Notes under the pieces: model-generated
What the model was told of the DNA's origin: nothing
What the model saw: only the letters and a program-made list of their open reading frames with translations
The model's database searches: none
Shown: in pieces, positions 1 through 5,688 of the stretch
How the letters are laid out: each line of letters begins with the position of its first letter
Numbering within the stretch: the first letter of the stretch is position 1
DNA from: Baffinella frigidus
Lineage: Eukaryota; Cryptophyceae; Cryptomonadales; Baffinellaceae
Length of the DNA: 11,343 bases
Direction of reading: 5' to 3'
Assembly (NCBI GenBank): GCA_026770585.1
Contig: MU646576.1
Location: forward strand, 436,040 to 447,382
Program-made: the position numbers and the translations under genes

Positions 1-315
1 CTTAAACCATACAACCCTAAACTGTGAACCGTAAACCTCAAAAGGGTTTACGGTGTCCCTGCCAAACCTCTCCTGCTTCTTCGTCGTTTACTTCATCTGC
101 GCCAGTCTTCGGGGAGCATCCCTCGGAGACAGACTGAGCGGGGTATAACGTGGACCGATCATAGTCTGGTAATGGCACGGGTTAGGCAATAACGGCGAAA
201 CCTCTTTAATAATTTCAGTAATCAGTAACCCCCCCACACACGTTCACCGCCACCCTTCGTCCGCATACTCGACGGCATTGTCTGCAACAAGGTCAAGACA
301 CCGTGCAGCGACTTC
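1..315. other. No gene recognised; left flank
   Basis: Positions 1-58 hold degenerate telomere-like words in both orientations (C-rich first, then AGGGTTTACGG). The rest is mixed-composition sequence with short open frames only. I see no conserved protein words, no copies of the exon types found elsewhere in the window and no RNA gene. Confidence 0.6.
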
Positions 316-443
316 ATCCGGGAACACGTATTTTTCTTTGAAACATCTGCACGAAAATTACTGCACACATGCTTCGGGGCGTGACCTATGTGTAGTAATT
401 TTCGTTGCAAGCCAGCCTGAAAGAAAAATACTTGTTCCCGGAT
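316..443. repeat. Foldback (inverted-repeat) element 1
   Basis: The left arm from 316 (ATCCGGGAAC, then TATTTTTCTTT and CGAAAATTACT) is mirrored by a right arm ending at 443. The arms are about 55 bp, imperfect, with a short GC-rich loop near 372-384. The right arm contains TGTAGTAATTTTCGTTG at 391-407, which recurs with one change at 3161-3177, so part of the element is dispersed. It resembles a foldback MITE or a hairpin RNA precursor. No terminal target duplication was identified. The short frames overlapping it are shadows of the palindrome. Confidence 0.75.
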
Positions 444-469
444 TCGACTCACGCTCGCGATCCCAACAT

Positions 470-564
470 ATTCCTTGATTGTAGATGCCCTGATGCATCA
501 AATTCTCCACAAACTCTCCACGGTGGAGAATTTGATGCAACCGTGCATCAACAAATCAAGGAAT
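470..564. repeat. Foldback element 2
   Basis: Arms 470-510 and 523-564 are reverse complements with a few mismatches; the matched words are ATTCCTTGATT, GATGCA and TCAAATTCTCCAC. They surround a 12-base loop. It lies 26 bp from the first foldback but shares no obvious sequence with it, so this is a second independent palindrome rather than a copy. Confidence 0.75.
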
Positions 565-606
565 TCCTTGGGATTGCTCTGGGCCGTGACGACCGAGATT
601 TCATCT

Positions 607-668
607 ATGAAGATAGATAGATAGATAGATAGATGGATAGATGGATAGATGGATAGATAGATAGATAA
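607..668. repeat. GATA/GATG microsatellite
   Basis: About 15 tetranucleotide units, mostly GATA with interspersed GATG, ending in a degenerate GATAAATGATAAA. Confidence 0.95.
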
Positions 669-773
669 ATGATAAAGGCCGAGAAGATCAGAGGCAACAG
701 CGGATGCGGATGGGGGTCCATAAACCCCAAAGCTTCTTTCCGGTGAGATCTCCGTATGTTCTGCCCCCATCCT

Positions 774-806
774 CACCCCTTCTTTCTCGGCGAGATCTCG
801 GTCTGC
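774..806 (+). pseudogene. E8 tail copy, plus strand (HPFFLGEISVC)
   Basis: Eleven codons read HPFFLGEISVC, the same peptide as the end of minus-strand exon E8. It is followed by CTAAACCC heptamers. It is a fragment without its own start or acceptor, taken as a duplicated exon end. Support for the frame comes from the plus-strand copy at 970-1002, which differs by ATC/ATT and GTC/GTG, both silent, plus one C-to-R change. Confidence 0.5.
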
Positions 807-829
807 CTAAACCCTAAACCCCAAAGCAG

Positions 830-896
830 GCCATCTTACTTCAAGCCAGAGGGGTTGCTGGTGCGGGTGTCACTAGAGGGCACGCCGCACGGATGA
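830..896 (+). pseudogene. E8 head copy, plus strand
   Basis: After an acceptor-like CCCCAAAGCAG the frame reads one base, then PSYFKPEGLLVRVSLEGTPH, one glycine and a stop at 894-896. It is a near copy of E8 at 1354-1453 on the other strand; the differences are A/P, FV/LL and a silent GGG/GGC. The phase after the acceptor (one base before the first full codon) equals that of E8. The tail is missing and a stop takes its place, so this copy is probably broken. Confidence 0.5.
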
Positions 897-969
897 AGAT
901 GGGGGTACCTAAACCCCAAAGCTTCTTTCCGGTGAGATCTCCGCATGTTCTGCCCCCATGTTCTGCCCG

Positions 970-1002
970 CACCCCTTCTTTCTCGGCGAGATTTCGGTGC
1001 GC
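970..1002 (+). pseudogene. E8 tail copy, plus strand (HPFFLGEISVR)
   Basis: Second plus-strand copy of the E8 end, inside the second unit of the 120-bp duplication and again followed by CCTAAACCC heptamers. Confidence 0.45.
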
Positions 1003-1059
1003 CTAAACCCTAAACCCTGACCCCTTCTCACCCTGAACTCTAAATTGCTCTCGCTGTGT

Positions 1060-1234
1060 GCACACCGAGATACTGCCGAGAAAGAAGGGTTTATGGCTTA
1101 GGGTTTAGGGTTTAGATAGAACGAGATTCCGCCGAGGAAGAACGATTTAGGGTTCAGGGTGATTTAGGGTTCAGGGTAAGAAAGGGTCAGGGTTTAGGGT
1201 TTAGGCAGACCGAGATCTCGCCGAGAAAGAATGA
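1060..1234 (-). pseudogene. Three E8 tail copies in telomere-like sequence
   Basis: Minus-strand translations give PFFLGSISVC at 1089-1060, FFLGGISF at 1142-1119 and SFFLGEISVC at 1234-1205, each separated from the next by heptamer-rich sequence. They are downstream of the full E8 exon in the sense direction. The shared DNA core contains the palindrome CGAGATCTCG, so a purely DNA-level repeat is an alternative reading. Confidence 0.45.
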
Positions 1235-1350
1235 TTTAGGGTTCAGGGTAAGTAGGGGTTAGGGTTTAGGGTTTAGTGTTCAGTGTTTAGTGTTTAGTGT
1301 TTAGTGCTTAGGGTTTAGGGTTTAGGGATTAGGGTTTAGGGTTTCGGGTT
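1235..1350. repeat. Telomere-like block with a GTGTTTA run
   Basis: TTTAGGG units and variants (TTCAGGG, GGATTAG). At 1271-1310 there is a local run of about five GTGTTTA-type units, a substituted heptamer kept in register with the surrounding TTTAGGG. Confidence 0.85.
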
Positions 1351-1353
1351 TAG

Positions 1354-1453
1354 GCAGACCGAGATCTCGCCGAGAAAGAAAGGATGCCGCTCGTGCGGCG
1401 TCCCCTCTAGTGACACCCGCACCACGAACCCCTCTGGCTTGAAGTAAGATGCC
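1354..1453 (-). CDS. Exon E8 of the proposed minus-strand gene
   Basis: The frame begins just after an acceptor-like AACCCCCAAAACAG on the minus strand. One base completes a codon, then 33 codons follow with the words SYFKPEGFVVRVSLEGTPH and PFFLGEISVC. Third positions are strongly G/C. In the same frame it runs on into telomere-like codons and a stop near 1339, so this may be the last exon. A copy of the head lies at 830-896 on the plus strand and copies of the tail at six other places. The preceding exon type E7 (copy 1) ends with GG before a GT, so GG plus G makes a glycine codon and the phase matches. The family is not recognised; the pattern of short hydrophobic strands with charged turns suggests beta structure, which is a guess. 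Confidence 0.55.
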
Positions 1454-1462
1454 CTGTTTTGG

Positions 1463-1643
1463 GGGTTAGGGTTTAGGGTTTGGGGTTTAGGGTTTGGGGT
1501 TTGGGGTTTAGGGTTTGGGGTTTAGGGTTTGGTGTTTGGGGTTTAGGGTTTGGGGTTTAGGGTTTGGGGTTTAGGGTTTAGGGTTCAGGGTTCAGGGTTT
1601 AGGGTTTAGGGTTTAGAGCTTCGGGGTTCGGGTTTGGGGTTTA
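1463..1643. repeat. GGGGTTT/AGGGTTT alternating telomere-like block
   Basis: Heptamers alternate between TTTAGGG and TTTGGGG, giving a partly 14-bp higher-order period, with TTCAGGG variants near 1590. On the sense (minus) strand of the neighbouring exons this is C-rich and would form the intron between E7 and E8. Confidence 0.9.
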
Positions 1644-1647
1644 GGTG

Positions 1648-1725
1648 TGACCCGTCTGGAGAGAGGAGGCGGAGCCTGATGTCGAGTGCCGCGTCCGGGA
1701 GTACGGAAGAGGAGGGGAGGGGCGC
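1648..1725 (-). CDS. Exon E7, copy 1
   Basis: Starts after the acceptor-like CTAAAACCTAAAACAG on the minus strand, in phase 0, with the words APLPSSSVL and LDIRLRLLSPDG. A GT follows CCAGACGG, so the likely exon is 1652-1725 (74 bp), ending with two bases over; this fits E8, whose first base then completes a Gly codon. Two diverged copies lie at 1800-1907 and 1948-2169. Across copies an Arg codon is AGG here and CGC in the others, and CTC/CTG alternates at the next Leu, which argues for selection on this frame. Copy 1 is the only one that keeps the GT. Confidence 0.55.
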
Positions 1726-1730
1726 CTGTT

Positions 1731-1785
1731 TTAGGTTTTAGGGTTTGGGGTTTAGGGTGTAGGGTTAGGGTGTAGGGATTAGAGG
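1731..1785. repeat. Short telomere-like block
   Basis: GGGTTTT, GGGTTTG and GGGTGTA words between E7 copies 1 and 2. Confidence 0.8.
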
Positions 1786-1799
1786 TTCCGTGCGCTGTC

Positions 1800-1907
1800 T
1801 CACACGAAGCCCTCTTGGGAGAAGTAGGAGGGTTCGTGAGGAGAGAGGAGGCGCAGGCGGATGTGGAGGGGGGCGTTTGAGAGGATGGATGAGGAGGGGA
1901 GGGGCGC
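1800..1907 (-). pseudogene. Exon E7, copy 2
   Basis: Begins after CTCAAAACGGCAG on the minus strand in the same phase as copy 1, with APLPSSSIL and LHIRLRLLSPHE. It stays open through SYFSQEGFV to a stop at 1800. The GT seen in copy 1 is lost: the aligned bases read GAA. It may therefore be unusable as an internal exon. The plus strand here has an open frame of 70 codons that is low-complexity Gly/Arg and is treated as antisense shadow. Confidence 0.5.
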
Positions 1908-1947
1908 CTGCCGTTTTGAGTTTGGGGTTTGGAGTCCGCTCGGGAGG

Positions 1948-2169
1948 CTACGGAGCACATTGCCCCCGGATATCCGGGGATAACGTGACCAAAAATTGCT
2001 GACTGTTGGCATATTTCCGAAGGAACAATGCAATAATTAATTTTGGAATGTTCCCTGTAGTGTTTCGAGTGGTGGGGTCGTGGAAAAAGTAGGCGGGTCC
2101 GTCAGGAGAGAGGAGGTGCAGGCGGATGTGGAGTGGCGCATCCGGGAGTGTGGAAAACAGGGGTCTTCG
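1948..2169 (-). CDS. Exon E7, copy 3, with long open extension
   Basis: Minus-strand frame of 73 codons without an ATG requirement, preceded by TCTAG. The first part aligns with E7 copies 1 and 2 (FSTLPDAPLHIRLHLLSPDG). Instead of ending, the frame continues through AYFFHDP and LIIALFLRKYANSQQF to a stop at 1948-1950. The GT of copy 1 is replaced by AC. The second half is A/T-rich at third positions, unlike the first, so it may be read-through into non-coding sequence rather than exon. If it is real it gives an alternative C-terminus with a hydrophobic segment. Confidence 0.4.
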   Translation of the reverse strand, partial: RRPLFSTLPDAPLHIRLHLLSPDGPAYFFHDPTTRNTTGNIPKLIIALFLRKYANSQQFLVTLSPDIRGQCAP

Positions 2170-2227
2170 CTAGACGCCAAGTCCTACTGTGTACGCCACC
2201 ACGACGGGCCCCGCCGGCAGGCTGGGG

Positions 2228-2267
2228 GTGAGAGAGAGAGATGGGGAGAGGGGGGAGAGGGGGAGAG

Positions 2268-2311
<44 letters not shown>

Positions 2312-2321
2312 GAGAGAGAGG
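2228..2321. repeat. GA-rich microsatellite
   Basis: GAGAGA tract with GGGGAG interruptions; perfect GA run around 2276-2303. Frames across it (Glu-Arg repeats one way, Leu-Ser the other) are artefacts. Confidence 0.95.
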
Positions 2322-2329
2322 CGTCTTGG

Positions 2330-2354
2330 CACCATCATGCTACTCATGATGGTG
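2330..2354. repeat. Perfect 10-bp stem hairpin
   Basis: CACCATCATG (2330-2339) and CATGATGGTG (2345-2354) with a five-base loop, right at the edge of the GA tract. No poly-T follows, so it is not called a terminator. Confidence 0.7.
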
Positions 2355-2625
2355 AGGGGTGTTGAGTGCGTGGAGGGCGTGGAGGGTTTTGGGGTTGAGG
2401 CCGTGTTCCGCCCCGATATGGGGGCGCCTGTCGCCACCCATCGGAGTTAACACAATAGCTATCATGGCCCGTTGTCATAAATGTCACATGATAAACCCCC
2501 TCCTTAATTGGAGAACACTGGTAGTAAAGAAGGTGAGAGCTCTGTTACCCGTTTTTTTTTCACGTGTCCTGTCACTCTCGTTCTATTGTCAGAGGGTGGA
2601 GCACACCAACGCTCGTGAAGGGACA
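2355..2625. other. No gene recognised
   Basis: Mixed sequence with short frames on both strands but no copy of the exon types seen elsewhere. One weak 7-bp inverted pair (TATCATG/CATGATA) lies at 2460-2494, and an eight-to-nine-base T tract is near 2552. Confidence 0.5.
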
Positions 2626-2712
2626 TTGGTAAATGTCAAGCATTCTGGTTTGAATTGGTAAATGTCAAGCATTCTGGTTTGAATTGGTAAATGCCAAGCA
2701 TTCTGGTTTGAA
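2626..2712. repeat. 29-bp tandem repeat, three copies
   Basis: Units 2626-2654, 2655-2683 and 2684-2712 begin TTGGTAAATG and end CTGGTTTGAA. Only one base differs (T to C in the third unit). A truncated fourth unit (TTGGAGAA) follows. The near identity implies recent amplification. Confidence 0.95.
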
Positions 2713-2825
2713 TTGGAGAAGTGCCTACCGCTTTTCGGCAGGGAACGCGACCAACTAGGTGCCACATCAGTCTGGTGTAATTGGTGATAAGGTATGCGGC
2801 CCCAAGCAAAAGAGATGAGATGGTT

Positions 2826-3055
2826 TGCGGTTCAGGGTTTAGGGTCCAGGGTTTAGGTTTTAGGGTTACGGGTTAGGGGTGTACTAGGGGTTAGGGGCAC
2901 TCTGAGGGGTTACAGGTTAGGGGTTAGGGGTTACGGGTCAGGGGTTAGGGGTGAGGGGTTAGGAGTTAGGGGTTAGGGGTTAGGGGTTAGGGGTTAGGTT
3001 TTAGGTTTTAGGTTTTAGGGGTTAGGGGTTAGGGGTTAGGGGTTAGGGGTTAGGG
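2826..3055. repeat. GGGGTTA heptamer array
   Basis: Begins as TTTAGGG variants, then becomes a long run of GGGGTTA units (about 2865-3055) with a short TTTTAGG run near 2996-3018. It is a different dominant heptamer from the TTTAGGG block at 4211. It lies directly downstream, in the sense direction, of E6 copy 4. Confidence 0.9.
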
Positions 3056-3057
3056 GC

Positions 3058-3112
3058 ACTCTTGCGGACCAGGATGTCGATGCGGACGTCTCTTGCGAAC
3101 CACACGAGAATG
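3058..3112 (-). pseudogene. Exon E6, copy 4 (diverged)
   Basis: After CATCTAG on the minus strand the frame reads ILVWFARDVRIDILVRKS, aligning with the ARLSRDVSISILVRE of copy 3. The ATCCTG|GTCCGC boundary is kept. The acceptor side has lost its C-rich tract, and the first residues are diverged. Confidence 0.4.
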
Positions 3113-3303
3113 CTAGATGGGCCTACTTAAAACCGATGTGCTTTTAAAAGTGGGCATTCGTGTAGTAACTTTCGTTGATTGGTCACGCAACTCTGCAAAA
3201 TTAGCACAGTCACGAGGTTGGAATACCCTATCCTGGTACAAAGTTTTGCAGCCCCACATGTGAATAGGTTCCTCCAGCATTCTCGAGTGGCACGGCCGGG
3301 TGG
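3113..3303. other. Non-coding stretch with a dispersed 17-mer
   Basis: TGTAGTAACTTTCGTTG at 3161-3177 matches foldback 1 (391-407) at 16 of 17 bases. CTGCAAAA and TTTTGCAG form a short inverted pair between about 3193 and 3252. The word TATCCTGGTA (near 3229) recurs inside the MITE copy at 9463-9686. I see no gene. Confidence 0.5.
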
Positions 3304-3440
3304 CTCGTACAAGGGTCAGGTTCCACATCAGGTTGGGGCACGTGCGTTCCACATCAGGTGTGGAACCTAAGCCCCAACCTGATGTGGAACCTAAGCCCCA
3401 ACCTGATGTGGAACCTCGTACAAGGGTCAAGTTCCACATG
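3304..3440. repeat. Nested direct and inverted repeats (24-bp unit)
   Basis: GGTTCCACATCAGGTTGGGG (3319-3338) is matched by perfect reverse complements at 3372-3391 and 3396-3415, which are themselves a 24-bp tandem pair. GTTCCAC/GTGGAAC at 3346-3366 adds a small hairpin. CTCGTACAAGGGTCA with TTCCACAT recurs directly at 3304 and 3415. A 207-codon frame crosses this on the minus strand but is not believed. Confidence 0.85.
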
Positions 3441-3509
3441 AGGTCGGTGCAAAGGCATAAGGCTCCCGGCAAAAGAGGTGAGAGGGGTTGTGGGTTTACG
3501 GTTTGGGGT

Positions 3510-3588
3510 TTATGATGGGTTGCGGGGGGGTTCGCGGACCAGGATGGATATGCTGACGTCTCTGGATAGCCGGGCGAGATCCATGATC
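3510..3588 (-). CDS. Exon E6, copy 3
   Basis: Begins after GGCCCCTGCAG on the minus strand, with one base before the first codon, and reads IMDLARLSRDVSISIL, then VREPP and a stop at 3510-3512. A GT right after ATCCTG allows an exon of 49 bp (3540-3588) ending in phase 0, which fits E7 (phase 0 acceptor). Copies 1 and 2 give MINLARLARDV and IMSIARLGDVSISIL. The Ala codons GCG/GCA/GCC, the Arg codons CGG/CGC and the Leu codons CTC/CTA vary silently between copies. A MITE-like element begins 11 bp beyond the exon edge and sits just upstream in the sense direction. Confidence 0.55.
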
Positions 3589-3598
3589 CTGCAGGGGC

Positions 3599-3789
3599 CC
3601 ACGCCAGGTCACAAGTAGGAATTTCATGCGCAACGTTTCGCGCTAAAATTGTTTCGCGGTACAAAAAAACATTGTAGCGGCGGCAAGGAGCTCCAATTCC
3701 CAACACTTTTGGCGTGTTTCCCGGGTGAGAATCCACTTTAGCCGTACATGGTGTGGTAAAATGAAAATCTGACTTATGACCTGGCGTGG
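3599..3789. mobile_element. MITE-like element, copy 1
   Basis: 191 bp with terminal inverted repeats: CCACGCCAGGTCACAAGT on the left, and the right end reverse-complements to the same 18 bp with one mismatch. It is non-coding. Copy 2 at 9463-9686 matches along its length in the same orientation (shared words AACATTGTAGCG, CAATTCCCAACAC, GGCGTGTTTCCCGGGT). No transposase is in the window, so it would depend on one elsewhere. A target duplication could not be set with certainty. Confidence 0.75.
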
Positions 3790-3864
3790 CCAGGGGGGGT
3801 GCGATTCAATGTAAAAACACATTTAATTGAATAAATTGAATAGATTCAATTCAACCACCCCGTT

Positions 3865-3928
3865 TGAATCAGTTCCACTTTTTATGCTATGTTAGGCTTT
3901 GATTTGTGGAATGTTAGGATGGATATGC
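3865..3928. repeat. Dispersed repeat, inverted copy at 9138-9201
   Basis: The reverse complement of 3865-3909 matches 9157-9201 at 40 of 45 bases (core CATAGCATAAAAAGTGGA), and weaker similarity extends to ATATGCT at both. It overlaps the 3' part of E6 copy 2, whose frame runs into it and stops at 3882. Confidence 0.7.
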
Positions 3929-3960
3929 TGACGTCTCCGAGGCGTGCGATAGACATGATC
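3882..3960 (-). pseudogene. Exon E6, copy 2
   Basis: Preceded on the minus strand by a long C run and CCTTGCAG, the best acceptor-like sequence in the window. After one base it reads IMSIARLGDVSISIL, one codon shorter than copy 3 by a clean 3-bp deletion. The GT following ATCCTG in copy 3 is ATCCTAAC here, so the donor is lost and the frame continues to a stop. Confidence 0.5.
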
Positions 3961-3974
3961 CTGCAAGGGGCAGG

Positions 3975-4169
3975 GGGGGGGTGCGGTATCTTCATTTACT
4001 ACACAAAAACACGCTTCACAGAATACTCTAGAGAAGTCTAGAATGTTCTAAGCCAGGCGACTCGGACCAGGGGGGTGCAGTATCCGTGTTTACTTTACAC
4101 ATAGACACGCTTCAGACACGCTTCAAGGAATACTATAGAGCAGTCTAGAATGTTCTAGGCCAAGTGACG
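3975..4169. repeat. ~100-bp tandem duplication
   Basis: 3975-4070 and 4071-4169 share GGGGGGTGC, a TTTACT..ACAC stretch, ACACGCTTCA and TCTAGAATGTTCTA. The second copy has a small internal repeat of CAGACACGCTT. A further partial start (GGGGGGGTGCGATTC) is at about 3794. The left end is the C-run acceptor side of E6 copy 2 and the right end reaches E6 copy 1, so the unit probably amplified together with the exon. Confidence 0.75.
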
Positions 4170-4199
4170 TCTCTGGCGAGCCGCGCCAGATTTATCATC
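4145..4199 (-). CDS. Exon E6, copy 1
   Basis: Preceded on the minus strand by CTAAGCCCCCCTACAG. After one base it reads MINLARLARDVTWPRT, then a stop at 4145. It is the copy nearest to E5, whose two left-over bases CG plus this G make an Arg codon. After ARDV it departs from copies 3 and 4 and has no clear donor, so it may be a truncated copy. Confidence 0.45.
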
Positions 4200-4210
4200 C
4201 TGTAGGGGGG

Positions 4211-4432
4211 CTTAGGGTTTAGGGTTTAGGGTTTGGGGTTTAGGGTTTGGGGTTTAGGTTTTGGGGTTTAGGGTTTAGGGTTTAGGGTTTAGGGTTTAGG
4301 GTTTAGGGTTTAGGGTTTAGGGTTTAGAGTTTAAGGTTTAGGGTTTAGGGCTTAGGGTTTAGGGTTTAGGGTTTAGGGTTTGGTGTTTAGGGTTTAGGGT
4401 TTAGGGTTTAGGGTTTAGGGTTTAGGGGTTGT
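4211..4432. repeat. Near-perfect TTTAGGG telomeric array
   Basis: Roughly thirty heptamers, mostly TTTAGGG with a few TTTGGGG and CTTAGGG, G-rich on the plus strand. It is interstitial: exon-like sequence lies on both sides. In the proposed gene it fills the intron between E5 and E6. Confidence 0.97.
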
Positions 4433-4449
4433 CCGTAACGGACACGCAC

Positions 4450-4552
4450 CGGTGCGAAGCCATCTTGGCTAGATCGAAGGTCCCCGAACACGCCCCCAAC
4501 GTGTTCCCCTCTTCTCCCCCATCCGTCGGAAGGTCGTGTGTGCGGCTCCAGG
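4450..4552 (-). CDS. Exon E5
   Basis: 103 bp on the minus strand from GGGAGCAG| to CGCACCG|GTGCGT: two bases, 33 full codons, two bases. It includes THDLPTDGGEEGN and TFDLAKMASH. Third positions are mostly G/C. The two leading bases join the single G left by E4 (Ala), and the two trailing bases join the first G of E6 (Arg). It is the only exon type for which I find a single copy. The acceptor lacks a clear pyrimidine tract next to it. The plus-strand frame across it is antisense. Confidence 0.5.
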
Positions 4553-4569
4553 CTGCTCCCACCCCGTGC

Positions 4570-4775
4570 CAAAGGTTAGGGTTACGGGTCACGAGTCATG
4601 GGTCACGGGTTCCAGGTTCCGGGATCCGGGATCCGGGATCCGGGTCTAGGGTCTAGGGTCTAGGGTCTAGGGTCTAGGGTCTAGGGTCTAGGGTCTAGGG
4701 TCTAGGGTCTAGGGTCCAGGGTCTAGGGTTCCGGTTTGAGGGTTCCGGGTTCCGGGTTCCGGGTTCCGGGTTTAA
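4570..4775. repeat. Three adjoining variant heptamer runs
   Basis: GGGATCC (about three units, 4619-4642), then GGGTCTA (about a dozen, 4641-4733), then GGGTTCC (about five, 4738-4770), preceded by GGGTCAC/GGTTCC words. All keep a 7-bp period. This is sequential replacement of one heptamer by another within 200 bp. Confidence 0.95.
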
Positions 4776-4856
4776 CCCTAAAACATGCAACTGGCAAGAC
4801 AACTACGCGATGAGAGCGCCCCTCCTAAACCCTGAACCCTAAAGTACCTGTCCCGG

Positions 4857-4962
4857 GTTTATGGTTTATGGTTTATGGTTTATGGTTTATGGTTTATGGT
4901 TTATGGTTTATGGTTTATGGTTTATGGTTTATGGTTTATGGTGTAGGGTTTAGGGTTGGGGA
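4857..4962. repeat. TTTATGG heptamer array
   Basis: About 12 perfect TTTATGG units (4857-4940), then TGTAGGG, TTTAGGG and GTTGGGG. Open frames over it (MVYGLWF periods) are artefacts of the 7-bp period. Confidence 0.97.
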
Positions 4963-4978
4963 TTTCGGGTTCGGGCAC

Positions 4979-5080
4979 CTCGGTCGTGGGAGGGTTGAGC
5001 GGCCCAGAAGCGGCGTTTGGACACCTCGAGAGGGTGGCACTCGTCCAGCCTCCCTGCCTCGATCGCGTACGACGACTCTC
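4979..5080 (-). CDS. Exon E4, copy 1
   Basis: 102 bp on the minus strand, starting after AAACCCTGAACCAG and ending at CGAG|GTGCCC. With the G from E3 the first codon is Gly, and the frame reads GESSYAIEAGRL and LEVSKRRFWAAQ. Third positions are mostly G/C; one base is left over for E5. The start is shared by three further partial copies at 5372-5639 (ETWYAI, ETSYA, ETSYT); TCA/TCG at the second Ser is silent. The other two frames are also open but lack this pattern. Confidence 0.5.
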
Positions 5081-5229
5081 CTGGTTCAGGGTTTAGGGTT
5101 TAGCGTTGAGCGCTTAGAGTTTAGGAGACGCGTCCCTCCTGAAGCGTGATCCAGCCTTTTCGAATCAGCGCGAGTCAGGGGCAATGGTGCGGATACTGTC
5201 TCTTCCTCCTTGCCTCGATTTAATCCCGC

Positions 5230-5371
5230 CGAGTATTCATAATGAATACGATTTTGGTGTATCTTAAGGGATATAAATAAGACAGTTGTCTATCTAGACT
5301 TCATTTAGAGCCTCAAGATACACCAAAATCGAATCGGAGATCCCCGAAATCGTATTCATTATGAATACTCG
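5230..5371. repeat. Foldback element 3
   Basis: The outer arms CGAGTATTCATAATGAATACG (5230-5250) and its reverse complement (5351-5371) are perfect; the inner arms CGATTTTGGTGTATCTT (5249-5265) and 5315-5331 are also reverse complements. The right side has an extra 19 bp between outer and inner arms (5332-5350), flanked by short repeats of AATCG. The interior holds GGATATAAATAAG, a TATA-like word with no downstream gene. It sits just beyond E4 copy 2 in the sense direction. Confidence 0.85.
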
Positions 5372-5400
5372 TCCGGATGAGATCGCGTACCACGTCTCTC
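5372..5400 (-). pseudogene. Exon E4, copy 2 (partial)
   Basis: After GATGGGCAG on the minus strand: GETWYAISSGR in the E4 frame and phase, then directly into foldback 3. The frame is open over a wider span (5294-5524), but only these residues match other E4 copies. Confidence 0.4.
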
Positions 5401-5579
5401 CTGCCCATCCACCCGTGGTCAGCGGTAACCAGAAAAAGGGGTGCACGAGAGAGAAATTGGGGGAACTAGCAGAAAGTAGATCCAGGGAGGAATTAGGTGG
5501 AACTGGAAGGATCTGGATCTGCAAGGATCTAGAAAGATCTAGACGGAGCTAGACGGATCTAGAAGGAAATAGAAGGACA

Positions 5580-5601
5580 GACGTCGCGTATGACGTCTCT
5601 C
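5580..5601 (-). pseudogene. Exon E4, copy 3 (start only)
   Basis: GTGTCCCTGTTTTCAG, a good pyrimidine-rich acceptor on the minus strand, then GETSYAT in E4 phase. It then runs into the decamer cluster. Confidence 0.35.
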
Positions 5602-5617
5602 CTGAAAACAGGGACAC

Positions 5618-5639
5618 GGGTGAGTGTACGACGTCTCTG
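5618..5639 (-). pseudogene. Exon E4, copy 4 (start only)
   Basis: CCGATGGGCAG then AETSYTHP in E4 phase. It lies just upstream of copy 3 in the sense direction and shares the GATGGGCAG acceptor context with copy 2. Confidence 0.35.
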
Positions 5640-5668
5640 CTGCCCATCGGAAACAGACCTTCATTCCT

Positions 5669-5688
5669 ACCAACACGGCCGTGTTGGT
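5669..5688. repeat. Perfect 20-bp palindrome
   Basis: ACCAACACGGCCGTGTTGGT equals its own reverse complement. Isolated, non-coding context. It could be a dimeric protein-binding site or chance. Confidence 0.6.

Larger units (their letters stand above)
701..1018. repeat. Direct duplication of a ~120-bp unit carrying the E8 tail
   Basis: 701-822 and 890-1018 are diverged direct copies. Each has a GATGGGGGT start, AAACCCCAAAGC, a TTCTTTCCGGTGAGATCTCC word, then the TTCTTTCTCGGCGAGAT word and CCTAAACCCTAAACCC. Between them (830-896) lies a copy of the head of exon type E8. C-rich heptamers run on the plus strand here, opposite to most of the window, matching the plus-strand orientation of the E8 copies. 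Confidence 0.8.

Noticed and set aside
1964-1979. Perfect 16-bp palindrome CCCCGGATATCCGGGG
   Set aside because: No partner sites and no clear gene start nearby. Noted only as a possible chance palindrome inside the E7 copy 3 extension.
3113-3736. 207-codon minus-strand open frame, the longest in the window
   Set aside because: It crosses a nested inverted repeat, most of a MITE-like element and E6 copy 3 in the wrong frame. Its Gly/Trp repeats come from the 24-bp units.
4211-4432. A true chromosome end
   Set aside because: The array has exon-like sequence on both sides and the window continues for kilobases, so it is interstitial.
4868-5149. Plus-strand frame rich in MVYGLWF periods, and similar frames over other arrays (6504-6857, 7457-7750)
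   Set aside because: Direct translations of heptamer arrays; a 7-bp period is read in all three frames in turn and shows no selection.
5269-5282. GGATATAAATAAG as a TATA promoter
   Set aside because: It lies in the loop of a foldback with no coding start downstream on either strand.
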